From Aeoliella straminimaris (lineage in GTDB: Bacteria > Planctomycetota > Planctomycetia > Pirellulales > Lacipirellulaceae), in NCBI RefSeq assembly GCF_024054565.1, contig NZ_JAMXLR010000051.1, positions 62,001 to 126,000 of the forward strand: a stretch of 64,000 bases of DNA, read 5' to 3'. Shown piece by piece: positions 15,813-24,505 of this stretch (positions within the stretch are counted from its first letter, which is position 1; each line of letters begins with the position of its first letter). The position numbers and the translations under genes are program-made. The notes under the pieces are model-generated. The model ran no database searches, was not told the origin of the DNA, and saw only the letters and a list, made by a program, of their open reading frames with translations.

Positions 15813-18074
15813 GTGCCCACAACACGACTGCACTGCTTCGCAATTCTGTGGTTGGGACTCTGCTGCTGCACGACCGCGGCACAGTCGGCCGACCTGATGC
15901 CGGTCACTGTCACCAGCGAGCCCTCGTCGGGCACACCAGCTGCCACGGTACGGGGAATGGTTGCGGACAAAGCAGGCAAGCCGCTGGCGGGGGCCACCGT
16001 AGTGCTGCGTGCAAAGCTGGGTGGCATTCAGTATGCCGGCGGACTACAGCATTGCCGTGATGTGCTGGCCCGCACCACCACCAACGAAGCCGGCGAGTAC
16101 GCTTTTTCGAACATTGGCATTCCGCCACGACTGGTCGAAAACAGCGACCTGCTGCGCCGCGGCCAGCCCGGACTGCAGGTGCTGGCTTGGTCGGACGGAT
16201 ACGCCCTGGCGTGGAAAGATATTAACCACTTCGACGTGGAAGGCGCCGATCTATTGCTCCAGAACCCCGCGGAAGTATCAGGAGTTGCCCTGGATAGCGA
16301 CGGCGCCGCCATCGCCGAAGGCGAACTGGCTGCCATGGGCTTCACCGAGGCCACCGGCGACATAAAAAAGTTCCTCAACGACCCCGGCGATCTCAATCTC
16401 ATCCGTTCCGAAGTGCAGTTCACTGCACCAGTACGCGATGGCAAGTTCAGCCTGCCCAACATCCCACCGGGCTATTACATATCGGTTCGGCTGGAGAGCC
16501 CCGCGGGGGACCGCCAGTTCTTCTTCGTCGACACCGGCAATACCACCCTCAAGCAGGCTAGCGATCACAACTCAAGTCGAGTGAAGGTGCCACTACACCG
16601 CACGCCGATTCGCGTCACCGCCGAACGGCTCCCAGTCGTCAGAGTTAAGGTCGTCGATGCGGACGGCAATCCGGTCGCCGGCGGAGGAGTCCAGGCCATC
16701 ACTGCGGAACATCAATACGGCGGTTCGGCCGGCGTGGGAGCCGATGGCACCGCAACGATGATCGTGAACAAGGCGGGAAGCCACAAACTAAACTACAACG
16801 GCGATCCGTTACACCCCGCGGTGGGGCATTCACAAGAAGTCGACATTCAACTCGGCGGCACGTCAATTGAACTACGCCTACCAGCATCGCAAACGCTAAA
16901 CGGCAAAGTGGTTGATGGCGATTCCGGTGAACCGGTGCCGGGCGTGTACGTTGCGGGTGGTGGTTCGATGGCCGTCTCCGGAACCGATGGCCGCTTCACC
17001 CTACGTGTGAAGGAAGGAGAATGCCAGCTTGCGGTGCGACACGAAGTCGCAGGCTATCTGGCCCCCACTTATGCACTGAGTCGCGATGCGAGCACCAAGC
17101 CGGCACTGCCAACCGTGACCGTAACGCCTGATAGCGCGCCGGAAGAAGTCACGCTGAAGCTCAGTCGCGGCCTGGTGGTCGAGGGCGCGGTACTCGACGA
17201 GCGTGGTTCCTCCATACCCGGGGTGCAAGTGATGGCCTCCTTCCGGGGGCAACCTTACCGGCGAGTGGCGACGACAACCGACGCCGCAGGCCGCTATCGC
17301 TTTACAGGTCTCTCGCCTTATGTGCCGATTGCTATCGCAACCTTGTCCAACATCGGTGCCGCAGAGGAGACGATTGCCGCCACGGAGGATCAACCATGGG
17401 ACCAGACGCTAACCAAGCACGTCGATTTGAAGATGGTCTCGGCAACAACCCTGGTGGGTCGCGTGGTCCAACAGGACGAGCCGATCGCAGGCGTTACGGT
17501 GCGTCTGCATCGCGCGGCCCCTCGCGATCCCAATGAGCGTGGCACGAGTTTTTTTCCGACTGGTGAGACCGCAACCGACAAGAAGGGCAAGTTCCAACTC
17601 AGCGGCCTCAGGCAAGGCGACCGGTACTACTTGGAAGTTGAACCGGTGGGAGATGCCGAAGTTCGCGACTGGCGCTATGCGAGTCCGTACACCCAAACGG
17701 TTGAAGTCGCGAACGGTAGCACCATCGAGTTACCCGACGCTGTGCTCAAGAGCAGCGGCCAAACGCTGGCGGGAGTGGTGGTCGACCCCGATGGCAATCC
17801 GCTGGAAGGAATCTCGGTGAGTGCACGATTCGCCTCGGGCCGGAACCTGTCGCGACCACAACACGGCCCCCCACCGTGGACCAAGACCGACGCCGAAGGC
17901 CGCTTTTCACTCACGCACTTGCCGGACGAGCCCCTGTCGCTGATGGCTTACAAGGCCAACCCAGCCGGCGGCAGGATTCTGCACCCCAGTCACGTCAGTC
18001 CTGCAATGAACGCCGACGACATCCGCATCATCCTCGATCCCAGCTTGCTGGAAGAACCCGAGGACCTCGACTGA
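15813..18074 (+). CDS. Exported protein with about six carboxypeptidase-regulatory-like modules
   Basis: 753 residues, starting with GTG at 15813 just after AAGGAG that overlaps the previous stop. Signal peptide at residues 1-26 (LHCFAILWLGLCCCTTAAQS); the C-C-C run could also be part of a lipobox-like sequence, but the L-x-x-C context is poor. At least six CnaB-like units recur: VRGMVADKAGKPLAGATVVL, VVRVKVVDADGNPVAGGGV, LNGKVVDGDSGEPVPGVYV, VEGAVLDERGSSIPGVQVMA, LVGRVVQQDEPIAGVTVRLH and LAGVVVDPDGNPLEGISVSA. The protein is probably an elongated surface or periplasmic fibre. It closes the three-gene unit. Confidence 0.8.
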   Translation: MPTTRLHCFAILWLGLCCCTTAAQSADLMPVTVTSEPSSGTPAATVRGMVADKAGKPLAGATVVLRAKLGGIQYAGGLQHCRDVLARTTTNEAGEYAFSNIGIPPRLVENSDLLRRGQPGLQVLAWSDGYALAWKDINHFDVEGADLLLQNPAEVSGVALDSDGAAIAEGELAAMGFTEATGDIKKFLNDPGDLNLIRSEVQFTAPVRDGKFSLPNIPPGYYISVRLESPAGDRQFFFVDTGNTTLKQASDHNSSRVKVPLHRTPIRVTAERLPVVRVKVVDADGNPVAGGGVQAITAEHQYGGSAGVGADGTATMIVNKAGSHKLNYNGDPLHPAVGHSQEVDIQLGGTSIELRLPASQTLNGKVVDGDSGEPVPGVYVAGGGSMAVSGTDGRFTLRVKEGECQLAVRHEVAGYLAPTYALSRDASTKPALPTVTVTPDSAPEEVTLKLSRGLVVEGAVLDERGSSIPGVQVMASFRGQPYRRVATTTDAAGRYRFTGLSPYVPIAIATLSNIGAAEETIAATEDQPWDQTLTKHVDLKMVSATTLVGRVVQQDEPIAGVTVRLHRAAPRDPNERGTSFFPTGETATDKKGKFQLSGLRQGDRYYLEVEPVGDAEVRDWRYASPYTQTVEVANGSTIELPDAVLKSSGQTLAGVVVDPDGNPLEGISVSARFASGRNLSRPQHGPPPWTKTDAEGRFSLTHLPDEPLSLMAYKANPAGGRILHPSHVSPAMNADDIRIILDPSLLEEPEDLD

Positions 18075-18134
18075 AATGCCGGGCGCCGACCACTCGCGAC
18101 GCACCACCTGGGGAAACTCGAACAGAAGCAATCG

Positions 18135-18689
18135 CTACTCCTCTTTCACTCGCCGCATGTCGCCACGCATCATTTCGACCCAGGTGCCGTCCTCGCTCAT
18201 GATTTCCGACCGGGCGATGATGTGGTCCTTACCATCGAACTCGTAGGAGTCGCGGAACTTGGCGATCTTACCCGCATCCATGGGGTTGGGGCCTTCGGCC
18301 TCGAGCAGCAGTTTGTTGCCGCTCTTGTCCACATGACCTTTGTACCTCCAGAGGTGATTCATCATCGTGTCGACCCAGGTGCCAATGTAGGCCTTGGCTT
18401 CCGGATCGTAGCCAATCGTCTGCACGGCTTCGAACTTCATCCCTGGCATCTCGCCTTTCATGTCGCTGATGACCCAGAAGCTACCCAGCATGCGATAGGT
18501 GGCAGTGCCTGTACACTCCATCGGTCCGCCATCGGGTCCGACGGGCGCGGCACTGGTGCTTTCCCATTTGCCTACAAACTTATCGAGCCATTTGTGCTCG
18601 GGCGTCGGGGCGGACATCTCCTGGCTGCTTGCCAGATTCGCCACACACAGCAGGACTACGGGCACCAGCCCTGTTAACACCAACTTCAT
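18135..18689 (-). CDS. Exported DUF1579 protein
   Basis: 184 residues with a signal peptide (MKLVLTGLVPVVLLCVANLA, then SSQ). The remainder matches the DUF1579 pattern: HKWLDKFVGKWESTS, the MECTGTATYRMLGSFWVISD block, AVQTIGYDPEAKAYIGTWVD, and the C-terminal EFDGKDHIIARSEIMSEDG. DUF1579 proteins have a lipocalin-like beta-barrel and no known reaction. ATG at 18689 was preferred over the longer frame to 18821 because it starts the signal peptide. It converges with the CnaB-type operon. Confidence 0.85.
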   Translation of the reverse strand: MKLVLTGLVPVVLLCVANLASSQEMSAPTPEHKWLDKFVGKWESTSAAPVGPDGGPMECTGTATYRMLGSFWVISDMKGEMPGMKFEAVQTIGYDPEAKAYIGTWVDTMMNHLWRYKGHVDKSGNKLLLEAEGPNPMDAGKIAKFRDSYEFDGKDHIIARSEIMSEDGTWVEMMRGDMRRVKEE

Positions 18690-19229
18690 GGCAGCCTCCC
18701 AGAAAAACAGGTGAGTCCGGTCCACCGTTGCGGCAAACCTCAAGCTCTGATGATACACAACAGCCAATGGCGAGGAAGAGGTCCTCTTTGGAAGATTGGT
18801 GAGGGCGTGCAACTCAACCAACCGACAGGAACCCAGGATTCGTCAGGCCTGCCCGGGTCCCCGTCAGTCGGTATGGGAACGATTGGAGGCTCGGAATACC
18901 CCTTCGTTCTTAGAGCACGCGCGATCGGTCACAGATCGCACGCGTACGGTGGTTACCTGAAAATCTTGTGCCGATTGGCGCAACCGTTGAATTTCCCGTG
19001 AGTTATGAGATTCGGGCTACTTTGCCCTGCCGAACTGTGTCGCGCAGCGCGACAGCTGCGCTGCAGGGCGCGACACTTTCACGACCATTTTGGTGTCATG
19101 AAGAGTTACTAGCTAGTGGTTTCGTGCCAACTGGCTGCACTGATTTCAAGTGAAATCACTAAATGCCATCCGTTACCGATGCCACCTCGAAGTGGGGACC
19201 GGATTGGACTGCGGGCGACCGAACGGGGA
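18690..19229. other. Non-coding gap with three palindromes
   Basis: A 540-base gap without a credible gene. It holds a perfect inverted repeat TGTCGCGC-A-GCGCGACA at 19038-19054, a further GCGCGACA copy at about 19068-19075, and TGATTTCA-AG-TGAAATCA at 19141-19158. The last lies 72 bases beyond the SDR stop; it has no T-run and so is a poor terminator. Either may be a protein-binding site or a folded 3-prime end of the upstream transcript. Confidence 0.4.
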
Positions 19230-19973
19230 TCACCGCATGGCGAGTCCGCCATCGACGGCGAAGTTGGATCCCGTGACATAGCTCGCCTCGTCCGAAAGCA
19301 GGAACGCGGCAACATTGGCCACTTCTTCAGCACGGGCGGTTCGGCCCAGCGGGATGATCGACCGCACACGTTGGCGGTAGGCCTCGATCTCGTCGTCCGA
19401 CAGGCCGGCCCGGGAGTGAAAGTTGGTGTCCGTCAGGCCAGGCGTAACCACGTTGACCCGGATACCCCTGGGGGCAAAATGCGAGGCCAACGATCGCGCG
19501 GCCTGTTCGACCGCCGCCTTGCTGGCCGCGTAGTAAGCAATGTCGGGACGTTTGCTACCCACGGTGCCCGAGCTGACCAGCAGGATTGCACCACCGTCGC
19601 GTAGTTGCGGTGCGAGCGCTTGGGCCTGCAATAGCGGTCCACGAACATTGATGTGGAAGTGCTGGTCGAACGCCTCGGGTTCGAGTTCGCCGACGGGGTA
19701 AAACTTGCCTATGCCGGCATTCAGGAAAGCGCCGTCGATGCCACCAGCCTCTTGGGCCGCAGCGGCGAGTGCCTCGGCGCTGGCCGGATCGGCGGCATCG
19801 TTCTCGATCACGGTTGCATCGGGCAGTGCCGCGCGCGTTTGCTCGATCCGCTCCGCATCGCGGCCAGTGAGAATCAGTTGGGCGCCCTCGGCCGCCAGTC
19901 GTTGGGCCGTGGCCAACCCAATGCCGCTGGTGCCGCCAGTGATCAAGATTGTTTTCCCTTCGAAGCGTGCCAT
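19230..19973 (-). CDS. Short-chain dehydrogenase/reductase (SDR)
   Basis: Classical SDR oxidoreductase of 247 residues using NAD(H) or NADP(H). The nucleotide-binding motif TGGTSGIG is at residues 12-19, the N-A-G-I motif follows near LNAGIGKF, the catalytic Ser is in LLVSSGTVG and the catalytic Tyr-x-x-x-Lys in YYAASKAAV; the C-terminal GSNFAVDGG is typical. An Arg follows the first beta-strand acid region (TGRDAE), which tends to favour NADP(H), but this is a weak indication. The GAGAGGAA site fits the ATG at 19973. It is the last gene of the pirin-headed cluster. Confidence 0.93.
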   Translation of the reverse strand: MARFEGKTILITGGTSGIGLATAQRLAAEGAQLILTGRDAERIEQTRAALPDATVIENDAADPASAEALAAAAQEAGGIDGAFLNAGIGKFYPVGELEPEAFDQHFHINVRGPLLQAQALAPQLRDGGAILLVSSGTVGSKRPDIAYYAASKAAVEQAARSLASHFAPRGIRVNVVTPGLTDTNFHSRAGLSDDEIEAYRQRVRSIIPLGRTARAEEVANVAAFLLSDEASYVTGSNFAVDGGLAMR

Positions 19974-20052
19974 CGCTGTTCCTCTCTCAGTATTTTCCAG
20001 GTTGAATGTCCTGCAAGAGTGATATTATCGCCATTTCGACGTCGGAGGACAG

Positions 20053-21834
20053 TCACATCGAACAACCGCACCCGGTGGACCACACTCGTCCGTCGGCCGA
20101 CATGATGGGAACGTGATCGTGCTTGGGAGGGGCAGGACGCGAGTTGTCGTAACCGCCGAACGTTGCCACTGGCGACCAACTCGGACTGACCGGCGGGGCC
20201 TCTGGCGCGAGCGATGCAAACTCGCCTGCACCATAGACCATCTTGCCGCCAACCATTGTCAGCAAGCTTTCTAAACCGCGAATGTCATCTTCTTCCACGG
20301 CAAAGTAATCGTCGCTCAACACCGCCAGGTCGGCGTACTGGCCTACGGCCAGCGTGCCTTTCCGATCGTCTTCGTTGCTGAACCAGGCACTCCCCTGGGT
20401 GTATAGTCGCAAGGCCTCTGCGCGGGTCAGGCGGTCGCTATCGTCATGCAGCACGGTTCCGCCCACGGTCTTACTCGTAACCATCCACCACAAACAGGTC
20501 CAGGGATGATAGCTGGCCACTCGTGTACCATCGGTACCCGCTCCGACCGGCAATCCCATTTCGATCATCCGCCGCAATGGCGGGCGACGCTTGGCCGACT
20601 CGGTGCCGTAGCGGCGAATGTAGTACTCGCCCTGGTAGGCCATGCGGTGCTGAATGGCGACACCGCCACCCAACTGTTGGATGCGTTCGAGATTCCGCTG
20701 CGAGACCGTTTCGGCGTGATCGATGAACCACCGCAGATGATCGATCGGCACGTCGCGGTGCACGCGTTCGAAGATGTCCAGGAAACGACCAATCGACTCG
20801 TCGTACGTGGCGTGGATTCGCCAGGGCCACTGGGCTTCGGCCAACGAGCGAACCACCGCCTCCAGCTGGTCCTCCATCACCGGCTGCAGATCAGGTCGGG
20901 GCTGTAGGAAGTTTTCGAAGTCGGCTGCACTCCATACCAGATTCTCTCCCGCACCGTTGACGCGCAGCCAGTCGGTTCCGTCGCCAGGATGGGTCATACC
21001 CAACCAGCGTTGGTAGTCGCTCAGTTCTTCTCCGGGCTGCTGGGCGAACAAGCTGTAGGCGATTCGCACCGACAGGTGGCCGTCGTCGGCCAATCGTTTG
21101 ATCACCGCATAGTCGTCCGGGTAATTCTGTCCACCCCCACCGGCATCCGACACACTGGTGACACCAAATCGATTCAGTTCGCGGAGGTAGTGACGCGTCG
21201 AATTCAACTGGTCGTCGGGCGACAGCTTCGGGGCGTTGGCGATGGTCGAATACAGTATCAGCGCACTTGGTTCGGCGATCAGCAAACCGGTGGGATTGCC
21301 GCGGGCATCGCGGGCGATCAGGCCACCCGGCGGATTGGGTGTGTCGGGACCGAAGCCTAAAGCCCGCAGCGCCGCAGCGTTCAGTAGCGCCGAGTCGTAC
21401 AGGTGCAGCACAAAGACCGGCGTGTCGGGCGCGGCCTGATTGATCTCGTCGAGGGTCGGCATCCGGCCTTCGGCGAACTGAAACTCGTTCCAGCCACCGA
21501 TCACTCGCACCCACTGAGGGGGCGGTGTCCGCACGGCCTGCAGCCGCAGTTGCTCAAGCGCCTGCGAAACGCTCGGGACACCGTCCCAACGAAGTTCCAG
21601 GTTATAGAACAACCCGGCCCGAATCACATGCAGGTGCGAATCGTTCAAGCCCGGTATGACTCGCCGACCACCAAGATCGACCTTCTCGGTGGCAGCTGTC
21701 GCCAGGGCCAGCAATTCGTCGTCGCTGCCAGCACCGACGATCTGCCCATCGGCAACGGCCACCGCGGTGACTTCCGGCTGGCTGGGGTCGAGCGTAGTTA
21801 TCTTGCCATGGTACAGAATCAGTTGCGGATCCAT
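20053..21834 (-). CDS. YtcJ-like metal-dependent amidohydrolase
   Basis: Amidohydrolase-superfamily enzyme of the amidohydrolase_3/YtcJ type, a TIM barrel that hydrolyses an amide or related bond with one or two metal ions. It shows the N-terminal half of the composite beta-sandwich, then VIPGLNDSHLHV with the H-x-H metal pair, WRIHATYDES, FIDHAETVS and the metal-binding Asp in VGAGTDGTRVASYHPW, and returns to LAVGQYADLAVLSDDYF. An internal ATG (21834) has GGAG nine bases upstream and was chosen over ATG at 21849. 593 residues; no signal peptide. Substrate cannot be read from the sequence. Confidence 0.9.
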   Translation of the reverse strand: MDPQLILYHGKITTLDPSQPEVTAVAVADGQIVGAGSDDELLALATAATEKVDLGGRRVIPGLNDSHLHVIRAGLFYNLELRWDGVPSVSQALEQLRLQAVRTPPPQWVRVIGGWNEFQFAEGRMPTLDEINQAAPDTPVFVLHLYDSALLNAAALRALGFGPDTPNPPGGLIARDARGNPTGLLIAEPSALILYSTIANAPKLSPDDQLNSTRHYLRELNRFGVTSVSDAGGGGQNYPDDYAVIKRLADDGHLSVRIAYSLFAQQPGEELSDYQRWLGMTHPGDGTDWLRVNGAGENLVWSAADFENFLQPRPDLQPVMEDQLEAVVRSLAEAQWPWRIHATYDESIGRFLDIFERVHRDVPIDHLRWFIDHAETVSQRNLERIQQLGGGVAIQHRMAYQGEYYIRRYGTESAKRRPPLRRMIEMGLPVGAGTDGTRVASYHPWTCLWWMVTSKTVGGTVLHDDSDRLTRAEALRLYTQGSAWFSNEDDRKGTLAVGQYADLAVLSDDYFAVEEDDIRGLESLLTMVGGKMVYGAGEFASLAPEAPPVSPSWSPVATFGGYDNSRPAPPKHDHVPIMSADGRVWSTGCGCSM

Positions 21835-21877
21835 GTGCGTGATCTCCATGGGGGATGGTTTCCAGAAATCCGGTAGG

Positions 21878-22405
21878 TTAGTGGCCGTGCAACCAGCGAC
21901 TCAGCGACTTGGTGAGCACTGGCATCACCCCCCAGGTAAGCGTCGCCACGACCAGGGCAATGGTTATGGCCGACGCCAGGTAAGGGTGAGCCCAGCCTAA
22001 CGGCGACTTCAGCAGCGTCGACCACAGCAACACGGTCGGAAAAACGCCCAACCAGGTGACGATCGCCATCTTCCACCGCGGCGGAGGCAAACCACCACGG
22101 CGGAAGAACGCCTCGAGCCCGCTGAGATCGCGTCGCACCCAGCCCTCCTCCACCCACGAAGCGGAACGGCGCTGCCAGTCGGCGAACATTTCCGAGTCGT
22201 AGAATTCGTCGCACGCTTGGGTGTTGGCGAACGACCGCAGGATGCCGTACTCGCGATCGACGCCCGTCACCGGACCGACGAGATGCACTCCCGTGGTGCC
22301 GGGAAAGCGGAGCGACTCGCGGGCAAATTCCCGCAGCGCCGACTCGAAGGCTTCCTCCTGTCCCGGCCGAACTCGTCGAGTAATGGCGATGTGAACTTGC
22401 GACAT
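21878..22405 (-). CDS. ABM-domain protein with C-terminal membrane segments
   Basis: Residues 1-100 form an antibiotic-biosynthesis-monooxygenase (ABM) type dimeric alpha-beta barrel: VHIAITRRVRPGQEEAFESA, then GVHLVGPV and YGILRSFANTQACDEFYDSE. Two hydrophobic segments follow (MAIVTWLGVFPTVLLWSTLL and ASAITIALVVATLTWGVMPV), so the soluble domain would be anchored at the cytoplasmic face. ABM domains are found in quinone-forming and haem-degrading monooxygenases but many have no assigned reaction. ATG at 22405 has GGAG eight bases upstream. 43 bases separate its stop from the amidohydrolase start. Confidence 0.85.
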   Translation of the reverse strand: MSQVHIAITRRVRPGQEEAFESALREFARESLRFPGTTGVHLVGPVTGVDREYGILRSFANTQACDEFYDSEMFADWQRRSASWVEEGWVRRDLSGLEAFFRRGGLPPPRWKMAIVTWLGVFPTVLLWSTLLKSPLGWAHPYLASAITIALVVATLTWGVMPVLTKSLSRWLHGH

Positions 22406-22435
22406 GCTGCTACTCCAGTCGTCTGATCAAGGTCT

Positions 22436-22464
22436 CTCCGCCGCCGAAACTCTCGGCGGCGGAG
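22436..22464. promoter_or_regulatory. GC-rich intercistronic hairpin
   Basis: CTCCGCCGCCGA (22436-22447) pairs perfectly with TCGGCGGCGGAG (22453-22464) around a five-base loop. It sits between the stop of the isochorismatase-like gene (22486) and the start of the ABM gene (22405). No T-run follows on either strand, so it is more likely a messenger-processing or stabilising stem than a full terminator. Confidence 0.55.
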
Positions 22465-22485
22465 CAGGCAACTCCCTGGGGCCAA

Positions 22486-23154
22486 TCACTGCACCTTGCG
22501 AGCGGGTGGGGCCTTGTGAACCATGGTGTAGGCGTACTCGACTCCAACTCCGTAAGCGCCACCATGGTCGCGGAACAGGTTCATCAGGGCGTCGTAGTGA
22601 TCGCGGTTTGCCCAGTCTCGCTGGAACTCCAGCACCGTGGCGACCGTGGTCATCCGCACGGCCCCGGCCTGCACCATTCGCGACAAGGCCGCATCGTGGG
22701 CAGCCGGCGACGTGCCGGCGGAAGCATCTTCCACCACGTACACGTTGTATCCCTCGGCCAACATCTGCAGCGCTGGCCAGGCGATGCAGACCTCGGTCCA
22801 CAAGCCGGAAAGAATGATGTTCTTCCGCCCGGTCGCCTTGATGGCGTCGCGGAACTCCGGCGTGTCCCAGCTGTTCATGCCGGTTCGCTCGATGGGCGTC
22901 TGCTCGGGGAACACGTCCAACAACTGCGGCCACATGGGCCCACTGAACGATTCGGTTTCCACCGTCGTCAGCAGGGTCGGCACCTCGAACTCCTTGGCCC
23001 CGCGTGCCAGCATCAGCACGTTGTTCACCAGCAGTTGGCGATCGATACCACTGCCTACGCCGAACAACATCTGGGGCTGATGATCGATGAACACCAGCAC
23101 CGAATTGTCTTTCGTCAGCAGGCCACCATCCGTATCGGGAAGAATATTAGCCAT
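22486..23154 (-). CDS. Isochorismatase-family (YcaC-like) cysteine hydrolase
   Basis: 222-residue hydrolase of the isochorismatase/nicotinamidase superfamily, most similar in pattern to YcaC. The family Asp is Asp24 in VLVFIDHQPQML, and the nucleophilic Cys is Cys123 in GLWTEVCIAWPALQ, preceded by the usual GRKNIILSG strand; GYNVYVVEDASAG is also typical. Physiological substrates of YcaC-like members are not established. The longer frame to 23214 is rejected because ATG at 23154 is preceded by GGAG. It is the third gene of the minus-strand cluster. Confidence 0.92.
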   Translation of the reverse strand: MANILPDTDGGLLTKDNSVLVFIDHQPQMLFGVGSGIDRQLLVNNVLMLARGAKEFEVPTLLTTVETESFSGPMWPQLLDVFPEQTPIERTGMNSWDTPEFRDAIKATGRKNIILSGLWTEVCIAWPALQMLAEGYNVYVVEDASAGTSPAAHDAALSRMVQAGAVRMTTVATVLEFQRDWANRDHYDALMNLFRDHGGAYGVGVEYAYTMVHKAPPARKVQ

Positions 23155-23258
23155 GATCTCGTACTCCAGTCCATGTGATAAAGTGGAAATGCCAAATCGA
23201 TCGAGCAAGCTCACGCCACGCTCTGGCCAGCTACCGCCGGGGCGGCTTCGCGGTTGGA

Positions 23259-23654
23259 TTACAGCCGCTTGAACAACACGTGGTCGAGGGAGAATTCACC
23301 AGGACCGGTCAACATCAGCGAGACATAGACGCTCAGGTACACGGCGGCCAGTTCCTTCACGTTCCAGGGATCGGCCGAGTGCACCAGCACCAACGCGACC
23401 AACATCGTGAAGGCCAGTGGCACCGCAGCCAGGCGCGTACCCAGACCGAGAATCAGCAGGATCGAGCAGCCCACTTCGGCGCCGATGGCCGCAATCAGAC
23501 TCAGTTGACTACCCATGCCAATGGGATCGGGAAACACATCGGCCATCTGGCCGAAGCCCATCACTTTTTGTGTGCCGTGCACCAGCATCAAGCAGCCAAT
23601 GGCTACACGCATTGCCAACAATCCGGCCGAAGTCAGTTTGGTTTGATTGAACAT
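23259..23654 (-). CDS. DoxX-family membrane protein
   Basis: 131-residue integral membrane protein with four hydrophobic segments, characteristic of DoxX: LLAMRVAIGCLMLVHGTQKV at the N-terminus, then MADVFPDPIGMGSQLSLIAA, IGAEVGCSILLILGLGTRLA and a third and fourth helix ending near SLMLTGPGEFSLDHVL. DoxX-like proteins often occur next to pirin or stress enzymes and have been linked to thiol/oxidative stress in some bacteria; a specific role here is not shown. AGGGAG precedes the ATG at 23654. It lies between pirin and the isochorismatase gene. Confidence 0.92.
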   Translation of the reverse strand: MFNQTKLTSAGLLAMRVAIGCLMLVHGTQKVMGFGQMADVFPDPIGMGSQLSLIAAIGAEVGCSILLILGLGTRLAAVPLAFTMLVALVLVHSADPWNVKELAAVYLSVYVSLMLTGPGEFSLDHVLFKRL

Positions 23655-23732
23655 TGGAGTTCTCCCTTTTTCGCTTGGTAACAGTAAGGTCAGGTAACGT
23701 GTTGAATCGGGAAACAAGAATCGAACATCGCT

Positions 23733-24431
23733 TTAGGCGAGATCGAACAACATGATCTCGGCGTCTGATGACGCTTGGATCGCAAGCAGCGGTTCGTCAC
23801 TCACCGCCAGGCCGTCGCTGGCTTCCAGTGTCTGTCCACCCGCGGTTACGGTGCCACGAAGCACCTGCAACCAGGCGTGCCGACCGGCGGCAATCGCATG
23901 CTCTACCTGCACGCCCTCTGCGAGTTTCGCCAGGTAGATGCGGGCGTCCTGATGGATGAGCAATGCACCGTCGGCACCGTCGCGCGAGGCGACCAGGCGC
24001 AATTGGTTGTCCATCGCGCCGTCGTCAAATCGCTTCTGCTCGTAGCTTGGCTGCAGTCCGGTTGCTTCGGGCAGCAGCCAGATCTGGTACAGATGCGTGG
24101 CCTCGGTTGCCGACGGGTTGAACTCGCTGTGCGTGATGCCCGTACCGGCGGTCATTCGCTGGAACTCGCCCGGACGCAGGACTTCCCCGGTGCCCATCGA
24201 GTCTTTGTGCTCCAGCGCTCCCTCCAGCACGTAGGTAACGATCTCCATATCCTTGTGCGGATGGGTGCCAAAGCCGTTGCCCGAGGCCACGTAGTCTTCG
24301 TTCATCACTCGCAGCGACCGAAATCCCATGTGATCGGGATCGTAGTAGCTGGAGAACGAGAAAGTGTGGTAGGTATCCAGCCACCCATGGTTTGCGTGGC
24401 CGCGGTCGTTTGCTTTTCTTACGTGGAACAT
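23733..24431 (-). CDS. Pirin-family protein
   Basis: Bicupin of 232 residues, of the YhhW-like pirin class, some members of which have quercetin 2,3-dioxygenase activity. The N-terminal cupin carries the complete metal site: His57 and His59 in GTHPHKDMEIVTYVLEGALE, His101 and Glu103 in TGITHSEFN. The start motif RKANDRGHANHGWLDTYHTF is diagnostic. The C-terminal cupin is degenerate. It is the first gene of a same-strand cluster continuing through DoxX to the SDR gene and has a palindrome 22 bases before its start codon. Confidence 0.94.
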   Translation of the reverse strand: MFHVRKANDRGHANHGWLDTYHTFSFSSYYDPDHMGFRSLRVMNEDYVASGNGFGTHPHKDMEIVTYVLEGALEHKDSMGTGEVLRPGEFQRMTAGTGITHSEFNPSATEATHLYQIWLLPEATGLQPSYEQKRFDDGAMDNQLRLVASRDGADGALLIHQDARIYLAKLAEGVQVEHAIAAGRHAWLQVLRGTVTAGGQTLEASDGLAVSDEPLLAIQASSDAEIMLFDLA

Positions 24432-24453
24432 TGAAAACCTCGCTATCTCTTTT

Positions 24454-24470
24454 CGTAAATATTATTTACG
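24454..24470. promoter_or_regulatory. Perfect palindrome, probable MarR operator for pirin cluster
   Basis: CGTAAATA-T-TATTTACG, a perfect 17-base inverted repeat ending 22 bases before the pirin start codon. On the minus strand it embeds a TAATAT that could act as the -10 hexamer, so a bound repressor would block RNA polymerase. The same CGTAAA/TTTACG half-site occurs in front of the adjacent marR gene. Confidence 0.7.
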
Positions 24471-24505
24471 CATCAACTAAATGGCTAAAAAAACACGTGA
24501 CCGCG

